Shown: piece by piece, positions 8,956 to 17,758 of the stretch
Position numbering within the stretch: the stretch's first letter is position 1
How the letters are laid out: each line of letters starts with the position of its first letter
Source: CAZELM01 sp964512995
Lineage (GTDB): Bacteria; CSSED10-310
Reading direction: 5' to 3'
Assembly: GCA_964512995.1 (NCBI GenBank)
Contig: CAZELM010000061.1
Coordinates: forward strand, 1 to 23,331
Length of the DNA: 23,331 nt
Made by a program: the position numbers and the translations under genes
The notes under the pieces: model-generated
Seen by the model: the letters and a program-made list of their open reading frames with translations, nothing else
Database searches by the model: none
What the model was told of the DNA's origin: nothing

Positions 8956-9888
8956 ATGGGAAACCTCCACCCATCCCTTTTCCTGTCCAAGTGCCAGCCA
9001 TCATCTGCCAGAATGCATCTGAAAGCGTCAGCAAGCATCCGTCTCCTCTCTATTGGTGATGGCATCAGTCCGGGTATCTATTCTCTGCATTCCAGATTCC
9101 GTCGCGTTATCAACTATGTGAATGATCATGACACCCTGATATCCATCACGGATGAAACCATTTCACCGGGGCCGTTTCATATCATCATCCATCCTTTTGA
9201 ATCTGATGCATTGATCGAGAATGATGTTCTGGAAATAACATTGGAGGAATGCATCATCGGTCAGATCCGGATGCTGATTGACGCTGAGAAACTCTATGAT
9301 TCCCGTTTACAGACCGGACCGATCGACTTAAAATTACTCGAGTCGAATCTGAGTGGGTTCAAAGAGGCACTCATCATACAGGCTCCGGACAACAGCCTTG
9401 CTTTCCTGCTGAACGCTCGGAGAGAAGCGCTGACCCGATGGAATTTTGAAAAGAACGTACTGATGCAGATTTGCTCCGGCGTTGACCTTCTGTTTGAAGG
9501 GAAAACGTCAGCCGCGATACAGAAAATGAATGGCGTGGGATTCGGGCTGACTCCCAGTGGAGACGATTTTCTCATCGGGTTTCTCTGGGGATTATATCTG
9601 ATCGAGAGAATCTATGGAGAGGACTATCAAAAGCTCCGGGATGATATCTATCACCGATCCAGCCAGACAAATCGTATCGCACGTCAGCTTTTGTATGCAG
9701 CTTGGAAAGGAATGTTTCAGGAATCCGTGAAATTATTTTTTTTCAGTTTATTGCATGGAGATATCCACAAGGATAAAACTGTTCTCCAGGGATTTCTATC
9801 TGTCGGCCACACGTCCGGCTCGGACATGGGAACCGGCTTTTTGATGGCCTTTGCGTATTTCAACCGTTTACAGGAGTCGATATGGTGA
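8956..9888 (+). CDS. DUF2877 protein, AllH-like subunit of a carbamoyltransferase
   Basis: A 310-residue protein with the DUF2877 signature: a C-terminal block GVGFGLTPSGDDFLIGFLWG and a later SVGHTSGSDMGTGFLMAF. In E. coli the DUF2877 protein YlbF (AllH) is one of three subunits, with AllF and AllG, of oxamate carbamoyltransferase, which forms oxamate and carbamoyl phosphate from oxalurate in allantoin breakdown. The next genes encode the other two subunits, which supports the call. The stop overlaps the start of the AllF-like gene by 7 nt. No Shine-Dalgarno precedes this ATG, so reinitiation from the upstream gene or the internal ATG at 9014 are possible. Substrate specificity is not proven. 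Confidence 0.8.
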   Translation: MGNLHPSLFLSKCQPSSARMHLKASASIRLLSIGDGISPGIYSLHSRFRRVINYVNDHDTLISITDETISPGPFHIIIHPFESDALIENDVLEITLEECIIGQIRMLIDAEKLYDSRLQTGPIDLKLLESNLSGFKEALIIQAPDNSLAFLLNARREALTRWNFEKNVLMQICSGVDLLFEGKTSAAIQKMNGVGFGLTPSGDDFLIGFLWGLYLIERIYGEDYQKLRDDIYHRSSQTNRIARQLLYAAWKGMFQESVKLFFFSLLHGDIHKDKTVLQGFLSVGHTSGSDMGTGFLMAFAYFNRLQESIW

Positions 9889-11444
9889 TCAATGGGTTAA
9901 TCAAAGAAGGCGAATATTATGATTCCGTGACATTGATGCAGATCGCGAGGATCATTTCTGCATTGGATGGTGTGATCGATGCTGCGGTTGTCATGGGGAC
10001 TCATGAAAATAAACGAATCCTCGAATCGTCGGGTATGCTGATCGAGTCGTTCCGGAGTGCGGGTGACACCGATCTCCTGATTGCCGTCAAAGCGGACTCC
10101 GAAGCATGGCTCAACGATGCATTTCTGCACGTAGACGAGCATCTCATTCGAATCAAACATAACCAGGTTGCGGCAGGGGACTATCATCCGAAAAGTCTGG
10201 AAGGAGCACTTCATTTCATGCCGGATGCCAATCTGGCTTTGATCTCCGTTGCAGGGAAATATGCTGCGGCAGAAGCCATGAAAGCACTTCGAAAAGGACT
10301 TCATGTCATGCTGTTTTCCGACAATGTATCGATCGAAGATGAAGTTTTATTAAAGACCGAGGCCATATCCCGAGGACTCATGGTCATGGGTCCGGATTGT
10401 GGTACTGCAATCATCAATGGCGTGCCACTCGCGTTCGCCAATGTCGTGAACCGGGGCGATATCGGGATTGTTGCTGCATCGGGCACGGGTCTCCAGGAAA
10501 TAAGCTGCATCATCTCCAATGAAGGATCAGGTATTTCACAAGCGATCGGCACCGGGGGACGGGATGTCAAGGCTCAGGTGGGTGGACTGATGTTTATTAA
10601 AGCCCTCCATGCGTTGAATTCGGATGAAGCGACTCGGGTGATCTCAATCGTATCAAAGCCACCTGATCCGCCTGTCATGAAAAAGATCGCTGATGCGCTT
10701 ATCGACTTTCATAAGCCTGTTGTTGCGACATTCCTGGGTCAGTCAGCGGACGCTGTTTCAGCCATCGGAGCAATTCCTGCGATGACACTGGAAGACAATG
10801 CGCTTCTTTCGGTCGCATTATCCCAGGGACTGGATCTGGAATCATCGCTCCGCCGCATTCAGGAGCGGAATGAAAAATTGCAGGCGATCACCGCAGAAAT
10901 CTCCAGAAAACATCATAACCATCAGAAATACCTTCGAGGATTGTTCAGTGGAGGCACCTTGTGCGTTGAATCCCAGATTGTGATGCGGCCATATCTTGGA
11001 GACATCTACAGCAATGCTCCACTGGAATCCCGATTGAAACTCCTTGATGCCTGGACATCTACCGGTCATACCATCGTCGATCTGGGAGATGATGCGTTTA
11101 CGGTTGGCCGGCCTCATCCCATGATCGATTTTTCGTTGCGCAACCGGCGGATCATCCAGGAAGCCCATCATGATGATGTCGCGGTGATTCTGCTGGATGT
11201 TGTCATTGGATATGGCGCTCATCCGGATCCCGGTTCGGAACTCCTGCCCGTTCTACATGAACTGAAACAGATCACAGCGAGCGGAAATCGCCATATCACT
11301 GTCGTTGGCTCCATCACCGGCACTGCAATGGATCCACAGAATAAAAACCAGCTCACCGCGGATCTTCAGGAAGCCGGTATGATTATTATGCCCAGTAATG
11401 CAGCAGCAAGCCACTTTGCGGCTTATATCATATCGAAAGGATAG
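9882..11444 (+). CDS. fdrA: FdrA/AllF-like subunit, acyl-CoA synthetase-fold carbamoyltransferase component
   Basis: A 520-residue protein, slightly shorter than E. coli FdrA (about 555). It has the succinyl-CoA-ligase-like fold: MGPDCGTAIINGVPLAFANV, GIVAASGTGLQE, then IGTGGRDVKAQVGG (CoA-binding-like motifs), and a C-terminal domain with LGDDAFTVGRPHPMIDF and VVIGYGAHPDP. FdrA (AllF) is a subunit of oxamate carbamoyltransferase with AllG and AllH. Its ATG overlaps the AllH-like stop and has AGGAG just upstream, indicating translational coupling. The usual partner that turns carbamoyl phosphate into ATP, carbamate kinase, is not in the window. Confidence 0.85.
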   Translation: MVINGLIKEGEYYDSVTLMQIARIISALDGVIDAAVVMGTHENKRILESSGMLIESFRSAGDTDLLIAVKADSEAWLNDAFLHVDEHLIRIKHNQVAAGDYHPKSLEGALHFMPDANLALISVAGKYAAAEAMKALRKGLHVMLFSDNVSIEDEVLLKTEAISRGLMVMGPDCGTAIINGVPLAFANVVNRGDIGIVAASGTGLQEISCIISNEGSGISQAIGTGGRDVKAQVGGLMFIKALHALNSDEATRVISIVSKPPDPPVMKKIADALIDFHKPVVATFLGQSADAVSAIGAIPAMTLEDNALLSVALSQGLDLESSLRRIQERNEKLQAITAEISRKHHNHQKYLRGLFSGGTLCVESQIVMRPYLGDIYSNAPLESRLKLLDAWTSTGHTIVDLGDDAFTVGRPHPMIDFSLRNRRIIQEAHHDDVAVILLDVVIGYGAHPDPGSELLPVLHELKQITASGNRHITVVGSITGTAMDPQNKNQLTADLQEAGMIIMPSNAAASHFAAYIISKG

Positions 11445-11445
11445 C

Positions 11446-11637
11446 ATGATGACCCATGAACCATTATTCAATCAGAAACTGCATATCATCAATATCGGTC
11501 TTTTATCATTTATGGAAAACCTGAAATCTATGGATGCAGACGTAATCCATGTCGATTGGCGTCCACCGGGAGATGGCGATCCGGAGATCATGGCTGCGCT
11601 GACCCGGCTGAAACAATTCATGACCCAGAATGATTGA
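11446..11637 (+). CDS. Small protein between the AllF- and AllG-like genes
   Basis: About 63-64 residues starting at ATG 11446 or the adjacent ATG 11449. AAAGGA (11436-11441) gives spacings of 4 and 7 nt, so 11449 may be the true start. It contains LHIINIGLLSFMENL and VIHVDWRPPGDGDPEI, a short alpha/beta segment. As far as I recall, a segment of this kind is seen fused to FdrA- or DUF1116-family proteins in other bacteria; here it is a free-standing protein. The gene sits 1-4 bp after the fdrA stop and 62 bp before the AllG-like start, so it is likely a component or linker of the same complex. Function unproven. Confidence 0.65.
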   Translation: MMTHEPLFNQKLHIINIGLLSFMENLKSMDADVIHVDWRPPGDGDPEIMAALTRLKQFMTQND

Positions 11638-11699
11638 CTCACCCGACCGGTGCTGAAATCAACCCAGCAAAATCACACATCATTCAGAAGGAGTTCGAT

Positions 11700-12962
11700 A
11701 TGATAGATATACAGAAAGCCAATGATTCTGTTCTGGAGATTATCCTGAACGGAAAACCGGCCTTAACCGGCCTGGATATCGCTCAAAACGTCATTCCCGG
11801 AATGAATCCCGATCTGATTCTGCATGCGGGACCGCCGATCACGTGGGAGCGAATGTGCGGACCCATGCGTGGCGCTGTTGTGGGAGCGTTGATTTACGAA
11901 AACCGGGCGACGACTCGCGAAGAAGCGGAAAAACTGGCATCCTCCGGAGAGATCGCCTACTCCCCTTGCCATGAACATCAGACCGTCGGTCCTATGGCCG
12001 GTATCGTCTCATCTTCCATGCCAGTATTCATCGTCGAAAACAAGCGGTATGGAAACCGAGCGTTTTGCACGCTCAATGAAGGTCTTGGGAAAGTGCTCCG
12101 GTACGGCGCGTATGGTGAACCGGTGATCCAGAAAATGCGATGGATGACTTCTGTTCTGTATCCTACACTCCGGGCTGCTATCGAAAAGCTGGGGGGCATC
12201 GATCTGAAAACGATGATCGCTCAGGCGCTTCACATGGGAGATGAGCTTCATAACCGGAATCGTGCTGCCACGTCTCTGCTCTACCGCGTTCTTGCACCCG
12301 CCATTGTCGAGACAAGTCCGGATAGTCAAACCGCGATCTCAGTATTACAATTCATCCATGGGAACGACCATTTCTTCCTGAATCTCTCGATGCCAGCCTG
12401 TAAAGCGACACTGGATGCGGCTCGAAATGTTCCGGGAAGCAGCATTGTCATTGCGATGACCCGGAATGGCACGGATTTTGGCATCCAGTTGGCCGGGACC
12501 GGAGATACATGGTTCACGGGTCCGGCTTCAATCCCCGATGCCTTATTCTTCCCCGGATTTACTAAAAACGATGCCAATCCGGATATCGGTGACAGTGCCA
12601 TCACGGAAACAAATGGACTGGGAGGATTTGCAATTGCCTCGGCTCCCGCGATCGTTCAATTCGTTGGAGGCTCTACTCAGGACGCGGTCAATTATACGCT
12701 CGATATGTATGAAATTTCAGCCGGGGAAAACAATTCGTATCAGATCCCCTATCTGAATTTCAGAGGCACACCGACGGGAATCGATGTCATCAAAGTTGTC
12801 GAAAAAGGCGTCACTCCCTTTATCGACACGGGCGTCGCTCATAAGAATGCCGGTATCGGTCAGGTGGGTGCCGGGGTACTGAAAGCACCGATGGAACCCT
12901 TTAAAAAAGCTCTCCTCCATCTGGCTTCCCAATTCCCTGTTCTTCCCCAATCATACCGGTGA
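11700..12962 (+). CDS. DUF1116 protein, AllG-like subunit of a carbamoyltransferase
   Basis: A 420-residue protein, the same length class as E. coli YlbE/AllG (about 419). DUF1116 features visible include GPPITWERMCGPMRGAVVGA near residue 45, SPCHEHQTVGPMAGIVSSS, CTLNEGLGKVLRYG, and a C-terminal GTPTGIDVIKVVEKGVTPFI then THIS-type HKNAGIGQVGAG. With AllF and AllH it forms oxamate carbamoyltransferase in E. coli. The frame is open from a TTG at 11634, but AAGGAG at 11688-11693 stands 6 nt before ATG 11700, which is clearly the better start. Gene order here is H-F-small-G, unlike E. coli F-G-H. Confidence 0.85.
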   Translation: MIDIQKANDSVLEIILNGKPALTGLDIAQNVIPGMNPDLILHAGPPITWERMCGPMRGAVVGALIYENRATTREEAEKLASSGEIAYSPCHEHQTVGPMAGIVSSSMPVFIVENKRYGNRAFCTLNEGLGKVLRYGAYGEPVIQKMRWMTSVLYPTLRAAIEKLGGIDLKTMIAQALHMGDELHNRNRAATSLLYRVLAPAIVETSPDSQTAISVLQFIHGNDHFFLNLSMPACKATLDAARNVPGSSIVIAMTRNGTDFGIQLAGTGDTWFTGPASIPDALFFPGFTKNDANPDIGDSAITETNGLGGFAIASAPAIVQFVGGSTQDAVNYTLDMYEISAGENNSYQIPYLNFRGTPTGIDVIKVVEKGVTPFIDTGVAHKNAGIGQVGAGVLKAPMEPFKKALLHLASQFPVLPQSYR

Positions 12963-12971
12963 TCGTTCTTC

Positions 12972-13001
12972 TTTACAATTCTTGTCAATGAACGATATAA
13001 T
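12972..13001 (+). promoter_or_regulatory. Candidate sigma70-like promoter before the cyclase gene
   Basis: TTTACA (12972-12977), an 18-bp spacer, then a perfect TATAAT (12996-13001). Transcription would begin near 13008, about 20 nt before the ATG at 13030 and just upstream of the AAGGAGG site. It lies in the 67-bp gap after the AllG-like gene, the largest gap in the cluster up to that point. The cyclase and hydroxylase genes may therefore be transcribed separately from the carbamoyltransferase genes. Confidence 0.45.
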
Positions 13002-13029
13002 TAACTTTTTCCGCTCCAAGGAGGTAAAC

Positions 13030-13848
13030 ATGGAAACCGAACAGTTTTTATCATTCATGAATGATCTCAGAGTATACGATCTGACACAGGTTTTAAGCAT
13101 TCATTCCCCGCCATGGCCCAGTTACATTCCATTGAGTGTCCAGTATTTCAAACGGATTGCCGGAGCGCACATGGGACAGGGCGCCAATGGACAGGTCATA
13201 ACAACGAGCCATCATGTCGGCACCCATATGGATGGTGAAATCCATTTTCATGGAAGCGGCCGCTCGATCGGTCAGGTGCCCATCCTCGAATGGATCGGCC
13301 CGGGAGTCGTTGTCGATATCTCAGATGAAGTCGGCGATTATGACCTGTATTCTCCGGAGATGCTGATGAACAAGGCGGATATTCATAAGGGTGACATCCT
13401 GGTGATCAATACGGGGTATAACCGGTATGCCTGGGATCAGCCGGCGTGTGACGAAGTCCGATATTTTGTCAAACATCCGGGACCCAATCCTGATTTTCAT
13501 AAATGGGCGATGGATATGCAGTTCAAATGGATCGGTGTGGATTGCGGGAGTGCGGATCATCCCATGAACACCATCATCCGGAACTGGCATCCCGGACTGT
13601 TCGTGGAAGCTGAGAAGAAGCTGATCCAACGGTATGGCAAATCCTGGGATGAGATGTTTCCGCCCGAAACATACTATCAGGTTATGCATCTAAAATTATT
13701 CCCCAAAGGGATTGTTCATGCTGAAAATCTCGGAGGTGACATCAATCAGATACGAAACAGACGCGTCTGGATCGGCTGTTTTCCGCTCCGGGGCGTCGAA
13801 TTCGAATCATCCATGTGCCGGATCGTGGCCATGGCTCCACCGGAATAG
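13030..13848 (+). CDS. Cyclase/kynurenine formamidase family metal-dependent hydrolase
   Basis: A 272-residue protein of the cyclase family (PF04199), which includes kynurenine formamidase and several amide or lactam hydrolases. The metal-binding motif HHVGTHMD is at residues 61-68, followed by H72 and H74 in IHFHG. WIGVDCGSADH and the C-terminal LGGDINQIRNRRVWIG are also family-like. The frame is open from 12982, but AAGGAGG (13018-13024) lies 5 nt before ATG 13030, which fixes the start. It sits between carbamoyltransferase-like and molybdenum hydroxylase genes, so hydrolytic opening of an amide bond in a hydroxylated ring is the natural guess. Substrate unknown. Confidence 0.82.
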   Translation: METEQFLSFMNDLRVYDLTQVLSIHSPPWPSYIPLSVQYFKRIAGAHMGQGANGQVITTSHHVGTHMDGEIHFHGSGRSIGQVPILEWIGPGVVVDISDEVGDYDLYSPEMLMNKADIHKGDILVINTGYNRYAWDQPACDEVRYFVKHPGPNPDFHKWAMDMQFKWIGVDCGSADHPMNTIIRNWHPGLFVEAEKKLIQRYGKSWDEMFPPETYYQVMHLKLFPKGIVHAENLGGDINQIRNRRVWIGCFPLRGVEFESSMCRIVAMAPPE

Positions 13849-13868
13849 ATCCACAGGAGACGCTGGAA

Positions 13869-14771
13869 ATGCCAATCACTCATCCATTTGAATATATCAA
13901 CGTCCAGACGTTACAGAATGCGCTGGATCATAAGGAACGGTTACAGAATCGAGCCAGAATTCTGGCTGGTGGGACAGATCTCATTCTCAATCTCAAAGAA
14001 AATCTCGATACTCCGGAATGGCTCATCGATATCAAAGGTATCCAGGAACTGAATCGATTGGAGTTCCATGGTGGAACACTGATCATTGGCGCTAATGTCA
14101 CCATTACTGAGATTCACGAGTCACCCCTCGTCCGAGAAAAATACCCTCTCCTGATGGAAGCGACGGGGAAACACGGATCCAGAGCCATCCGCAATCGCGC
14201 AACGATGGTGGGTAATATCTGCTCTGCTGTGCCGTGTCTCGACAGTGGTGCATCGTTGCTGATCTATGACGCGTACGTCGAAGCGGCCAGACTCCAGTCT
14301 GGTGCGATTTGTTATCGTCACATACCCATCTCGGACTGGTTCAAATCTCCCAAGATGACATCGATCGATCCATCGGAGATCATTACGGGGATCCACATCC
14401 CGCTTCCATCAGAACCACATGCCGGATGCTATATCAAACTGGGCCGGTATCGCGGAGAAGATCTCAGTCAGGTGGGTGTTGCCGTCATGGCATTGGACGG
14501 ATCAAAGGTGCGAGCGGCGTTCTCTGCGGTTGGACCAGTTCCAATCCGGGCGACCCGGATCGAAGCTCTCCTGAATGGAAATACCCCTGATGAGACACTC
14601 ATGACCCAGGCATTGAACCTGATTGAACAGGAAATCTTTCCCATTACTGACATTCGAGCCACCCGGGAGTATCGGATGCATATGGCGAAAGTGATGTTTG
14701 ATCGCGCATTGACAGCCGCAATCAGCCGGCTCCACGGAAATGGTCCCGCATACGGCACAGATTTGATATAA
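13869..14771 (+). CDS. Xanthine dehydrogenase family FAD-binding subunit
   Basis: A 300-residue protein of the molybdopterin dehydrogenase FAD-binding family. The FAD contacts are visible: ILAGGTDLIL (residues 31-40) and RAIRNRATMVGNICSAVPCL (residues about 105-124, where the usual GGN is VGN). The C-terminal CO-dehydrogenase-flavoprotein domain contains KLGRYRGEDLSQVGVAV. It passes electrons from the iron-sulfur subunit to NAD+ or another acceptor. AGGAG (13855-13859) lies 9 nt before ATG 13869. An upstream in-frame codon overlapping the cyclase gene is less likely. It follows the cyclase by 20 bp and is the first of three hydroxylase subunits. Confidence 0.87.
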   Translation: MPITHPFEYINVQTLQNALDHKERLQNRARILAGGTDLILNLKENLDTPEWLIDIKGIQELNRLEFHGGTLIIGANVTITEIHESPLVREKYPLLMEATGKHGSRAIRNRATMVGNICSAVPCLDSGASLLIYDAYVEAARLQSGAICYRHIPISDWFKSPKMTSIDPSEIITGIHIPLPSEPHAGCYIKLGRYRGEDLSQVGVAVMALDGSKVRAAFSAVGPVPIRATRIEALLNGNTPDETLMTQALNLIEQEIFPITDIRATREYRMHMAKVMFDRALTAAISRLHGNGPAYGTDLI

Positions 14772-14786
14772 AAGGAGATTCAAACT

Positions 14787-15260
14787 ATGCAGAAAACGAT
14801 CATGTTTCGTTTGAACGGGCAGAAGCGACATGTCGATGTTCAATCTCATGAAGTACTTCTGGATGTTCTCAGGGAAAAAATGGGAATCAAAAGTCCCAAA
14901 ATCGGATGTGACAAGGGAGATTGCGGGAGTTGCACGGTCTTGCTGAATGGCCGCAGTGTTCGCAGTTGTCTGATATTGGCTGTGGAAGTGGATGGTATGG
15001 ATGTGGAAACCCTGGAAGGGATCACCCGTGACGGGTTGACTCCACTTCAGCAATCCTTACTGAAACATAACGCGTTTCAATGCGGATTCTGTGCACCCGG
15101 CATTATCACAACCGCCACAGAACTGCTCCGCAACAATCCATCTCCCAGCGAAAAGGAAATCAAAGAAGCCATTTCAGGGAACTTGTGCCGGTGTACCGGT
15201 TACACACCCATCATCGATGCGATCATGGACGAAGGAGCACGAAAAAAATGCAAAGACTGA
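14787..15260 (+). CDS. Xanthine dehydrogenase family 2Fe-2S subunit
   Basis: A 157-residue protein with both [2Fe-2S] clusters of the family. The plant-ferredoxin-like cluster uses C41, C46, C49 and C61 (GCDKGDCGSCTVLLNG...SCL). The second, helical cluster uses C99, C102, C134 and C136 (QCGFCAPGI and GNLCRCTGY). It relays electrons from the molybdenum site to FAD. AAAGGAGA stands about 8 nt before the ATG. It lies 15 bp after the FAD subunit gene. All eight ligands are present, so the subunit looks intact. Confidence 0.93.
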   Translation: MQKTIMFRLNGQKRHVDVQSHEVLLDVLREKMGIKSPKIGCDKGDCGSCTVLLNGRSVRSCLILAVEVDGMDVETLEGITRDGLTPLQQSLLKHNAFQCGFCAPGIITTATELLRNNPSPSEKEIKEAISGNLCRCTGYTPIIDAIMDEGARKKCKD

Positions 15261-15365
15261 TGGAAGACAGAACACGAAGATGGTCAACGCCTGTTCCTTT
15301 CATTCAGGACGCGACAGCGCAGCACTCGCTTCAGCGCTGATCACTAACCCCTTTGGAGATAGATT

Positions 15366-17723
15366 ATGAATGATTTCAATTTTATCGGGAAATCCAGCAT
15401 CCGGATCGATGGATTGGAAAAGGTGACGGGAGCCGCTCAATTTGTCGACGATCTCGAATTCGGTCCCAATCTGCTCCATGCTGAACTGGTTGAGAGTCCT
15501 TACGCACACGCATTGATCAGACACATCGATACATCGGAAGCGGAAAAAGTGCCGGGAGTGGTCATGGTTGTCACCGGAAACGATTTCCCTTTCAAGTTCG
15601 GGCTTTACATGAAAGACCGATATATATTTGCTCTGGACCGGGTACGGTTTGTGGGGGAGCAGGTCGCGGCGGTTATCGCCCAAAATCCGGCAGCCGCAAA
15701 ACGTGGTGCTGCAGCGGTGCGGGTTGAATACGAACCATTGCCGGAGATTCTCGATCCCCTGAGTGCCATTGCCGGGGGTGCGGAATTGATTCACCCGGAA
15801 CTGGGTGATTATCCGCATGTTCCATGGTTTTTCCCCAGACCCGGAACCAACATCACCCATTTCCGGAAAACCCGAAAAGGTGATATCGACCAGGGATTTG
15901 CCGAAGCGGATATCACACTGGAAGATGTCTATCACGTTCCCCGATATGCCCACTGCGCCATCGAAACACATGCCGCTGTTGGAAGGTTTGATCATGCGGG
16001 CCGGCTGACCGTCTGGACCGCCTCCCAATCCCCCCACACGCAACGGAATATTTTCGCGGAAACATTAGCGCCTCTGGGGTTATCTCATAAAGACATCCGG
16101 GTGATTACTCCCTATGTCGGGGGAGGATTCGGCGGAAAAGCCGGGGTAACCATGGAAATAATTGTCGCGGCATTGGCGACAAAAGTGAAAGGCGCACCGG
16201 TCAAGATGCGTTTCTCCCGCGAACAGGAATTTTACAACACCTATCAGCGGCAGGGCGTTGTAGCAAAATTGAAAATGGGTCTGACGAAGGACGGAACGAT
16301 TACGGCCTTGAAACATGAGTTGTTCTGGGATGCTGGCGCATATGCAGAATATGGCGCCAATGTAGTCAATGCCGTTGGTTTGTCTGCCACCGGACCCTAT
16401 CGAATCCCGAATGTTAGCATCGATTCGATCTGCATCTACACCAATCTCCCGCCCGGCGGTCCTTATCGGGGTTTCGGATATTCAGAATTTCATTTTGGAT
16501 TGGAGTCGCATATCACTCGCCTTGCGAACTTGATCCACATGGACCCGATCGAAATCCGGCGAAAAAATGCGATCCGGCAGGGTGACACATTGGCCTATGG
16601 GGCGGAGATGAATCCCAGTGGGTTACTCGAGGCCATCGATAAAGTCGAAAAGGCGATCCAATGGGATCAGAAACCGGTGACCATAGATCCGAACAAAGTG
16701 ATTGGGAAAGGATTTTCTCTGTTCTGGAAAGCGCCAGCCATGCCGCCGAATGCTGCCTCGTCTGCATTTCTCAAATTCAACGAGGATGGCAGTCTGAATA
16801 TCCTGGTCTCGGGCATGGAAATCGGACAGGGGTATCTGACCGTGATGGCTCAGATTGCAGCCGAGATCTTATCGGTCCCACCGGAAAAAATTCGGGTGGA
16901 GACACCGGACACTGACCGCAACCCCTATGAGTGGCAAACGGTCGCATCCCACATCACCTGGGGATGTGGCAATGCGGTAAAGCGCGCCGCGATCGATGCC
17001 CGGACGCAGATTTTCGAGACGGTTCATCGCGCTTATCATCTTGAGATCGATTCATTGTATCTTGAGAACGAGCAGGTAAAATGCCGCACGAATCCGGCAT
17101 TTGCACTTTCGTTGAAACGATTTGTGATCAATGGGATTGCCACGGAACATGGCTCATTTATCGGCGGTCCGATTCTGGGACGCGGCATGTTCATGCCGGA
17201 GTTTTCATCGGCTATCAGTGATCCGGAGACCAGCCAGGGCGGTCATCCAAACGTGCATTATACGGTTGGTGCGGCTGCCATCATGCTCGAGATCGATAAA
17301 CAAACCGGACGGATGCGCGTGTTAAAGGCTGCTGAAGCGGTCGATGCCGGTCAAGCGCTCAATCCTGATCTGATCAACGGTCAGATCACCGGAGGGCTGC
17401 TTCAGGGACTGGCCACGGTGCTTTATGAAGATATGCGATTCAATGTCCATGGCAAACTTTTGAATCCAAACTTCCGGGATTACAAAATCCCACGGGCAAC
17501 GGACATTCCCGATCTGATCATTCCGATCATTGTTGAATCACCCCAGCCGGATGGTCCTTTTGGTGCGCGTGGTGTGGGTGAGCACACGATGATCCCGGCT
17601 GCTCCACTGGTTTCCAATGCCGTGGAAGATGCGCTGGGTATCCGCATCACGTCCCTGCCGATCACGGCAGAAAGTATTATCCTGGAAACTCTGGGACACC
17701 CGGAAAAGAAACTGCTCGGTTGA
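15366..17723 (+). CDS. Xanthine dehydrogenase family molybdopterin-binding subunit
   Basis: A 785-residue catalytic subunit. Family motifs in order: SSIRIDGLEKVTGAAQFVDD at the start, FVGEQVAAV, GGGFGGK (252-258), GPYRGFGYSE (R368), GMEIGQG (483-489, pterin contact) and GARGVGEH with the likely catalytic base Glu739. The CO dehydrogenase active-site signature AYXCSFR is absent, so it is a hydroxylase of another substrate, probably an N-heterocycle or aldehyde. It is separated from the 2Fe-2S gene by 105 bp with no obvious gene, and GGAG lies about 8 nt before the ATG. No XdhC-like maturation protein is in the window. A purine, pyrimidine or related ring substrate is inferred only from the carbamoyltransferase neighbours. 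Confidence 0.9.
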   Translation: MNDFNFIGKSSIRIDGLEKVTGAAQFVDDLEFGPNLLHAELVESPYAHALIRHIDTSEAEKVPGVVMVVTGNDFPFKFGLYMKDRYIFALDRVRFVGEQVAAVIAQNPAAAKRGAAAVRVEYEPLPEILDPLSAIAGGAELIHPELGDYPHVPWFFPRPGTNITHFRKTRKGDIDQGFAEADITLEDVYHVPRYAHCAIETHAAVGRFDHAGRLTVWTASQSPHTQRNIFAETLAPLGLSHKDIRVITPYVGGGFGGKAGVTMEIIVAALATKVKGAPVKMRFSREQEFYNTYQRQGVVAKLKMGLTKDGTITALKHELFWDAGAYAEYGANVVNAVGLSATGPYRIPNVSIDSICIYTNLPPGGPYRGFGYSEFHFGLESHITRLANLIHMDPIEIRRKNAIRQGDTLAYGAEMNPSGLLEAIDKVEKAIQWDQKPVTIDPNKVIGKGFSLFWKAPAMPPNAASSAFLKFNEDGSLNILVSGMEIGQGYLTVMAQIAAEILSVPPEKIRVETPDTDRNPYEWQTVASHITWGCGNAVKRAAIDARTQIFETVHRAYHLEIDSLYLENEQVKCRTNPAFALSLKRFVINGIATEHGSFIGGPILGRGMFMPEFSSAISDPETSQGGHPNVHYTVGAAAIMLEIDKQTGRMRVLKAAEAVDAGQALNPDLINGQITGGLLQGLATVLYEDMRFNVHGKLLNPNFRDYKIPRATDIPDLIIPIIVESPQPDGPFGARGVGEHTMIPAAPLVSNAVEDALGIRITSLPITAESIILETLGHPEKKLLG

Positions 17724-17758
17724 GTTGGTTTTACCAACACTCAGAATACACAACACGT

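Noticed and set aside
15300..16043. 247-residue minus-strand frame
   Set aside because: Antisense to the start of the molybdopterin subunit gene, whose protein motifs are clear.
15366..17723. CO dehydrogenase large subunit (CoxL)
   Set aside because: The AYXCSFR active-site loop of true CO dehydrogenase is absent. The corresponding region reads GPYRGFGYSE, as in other hydroxylases.
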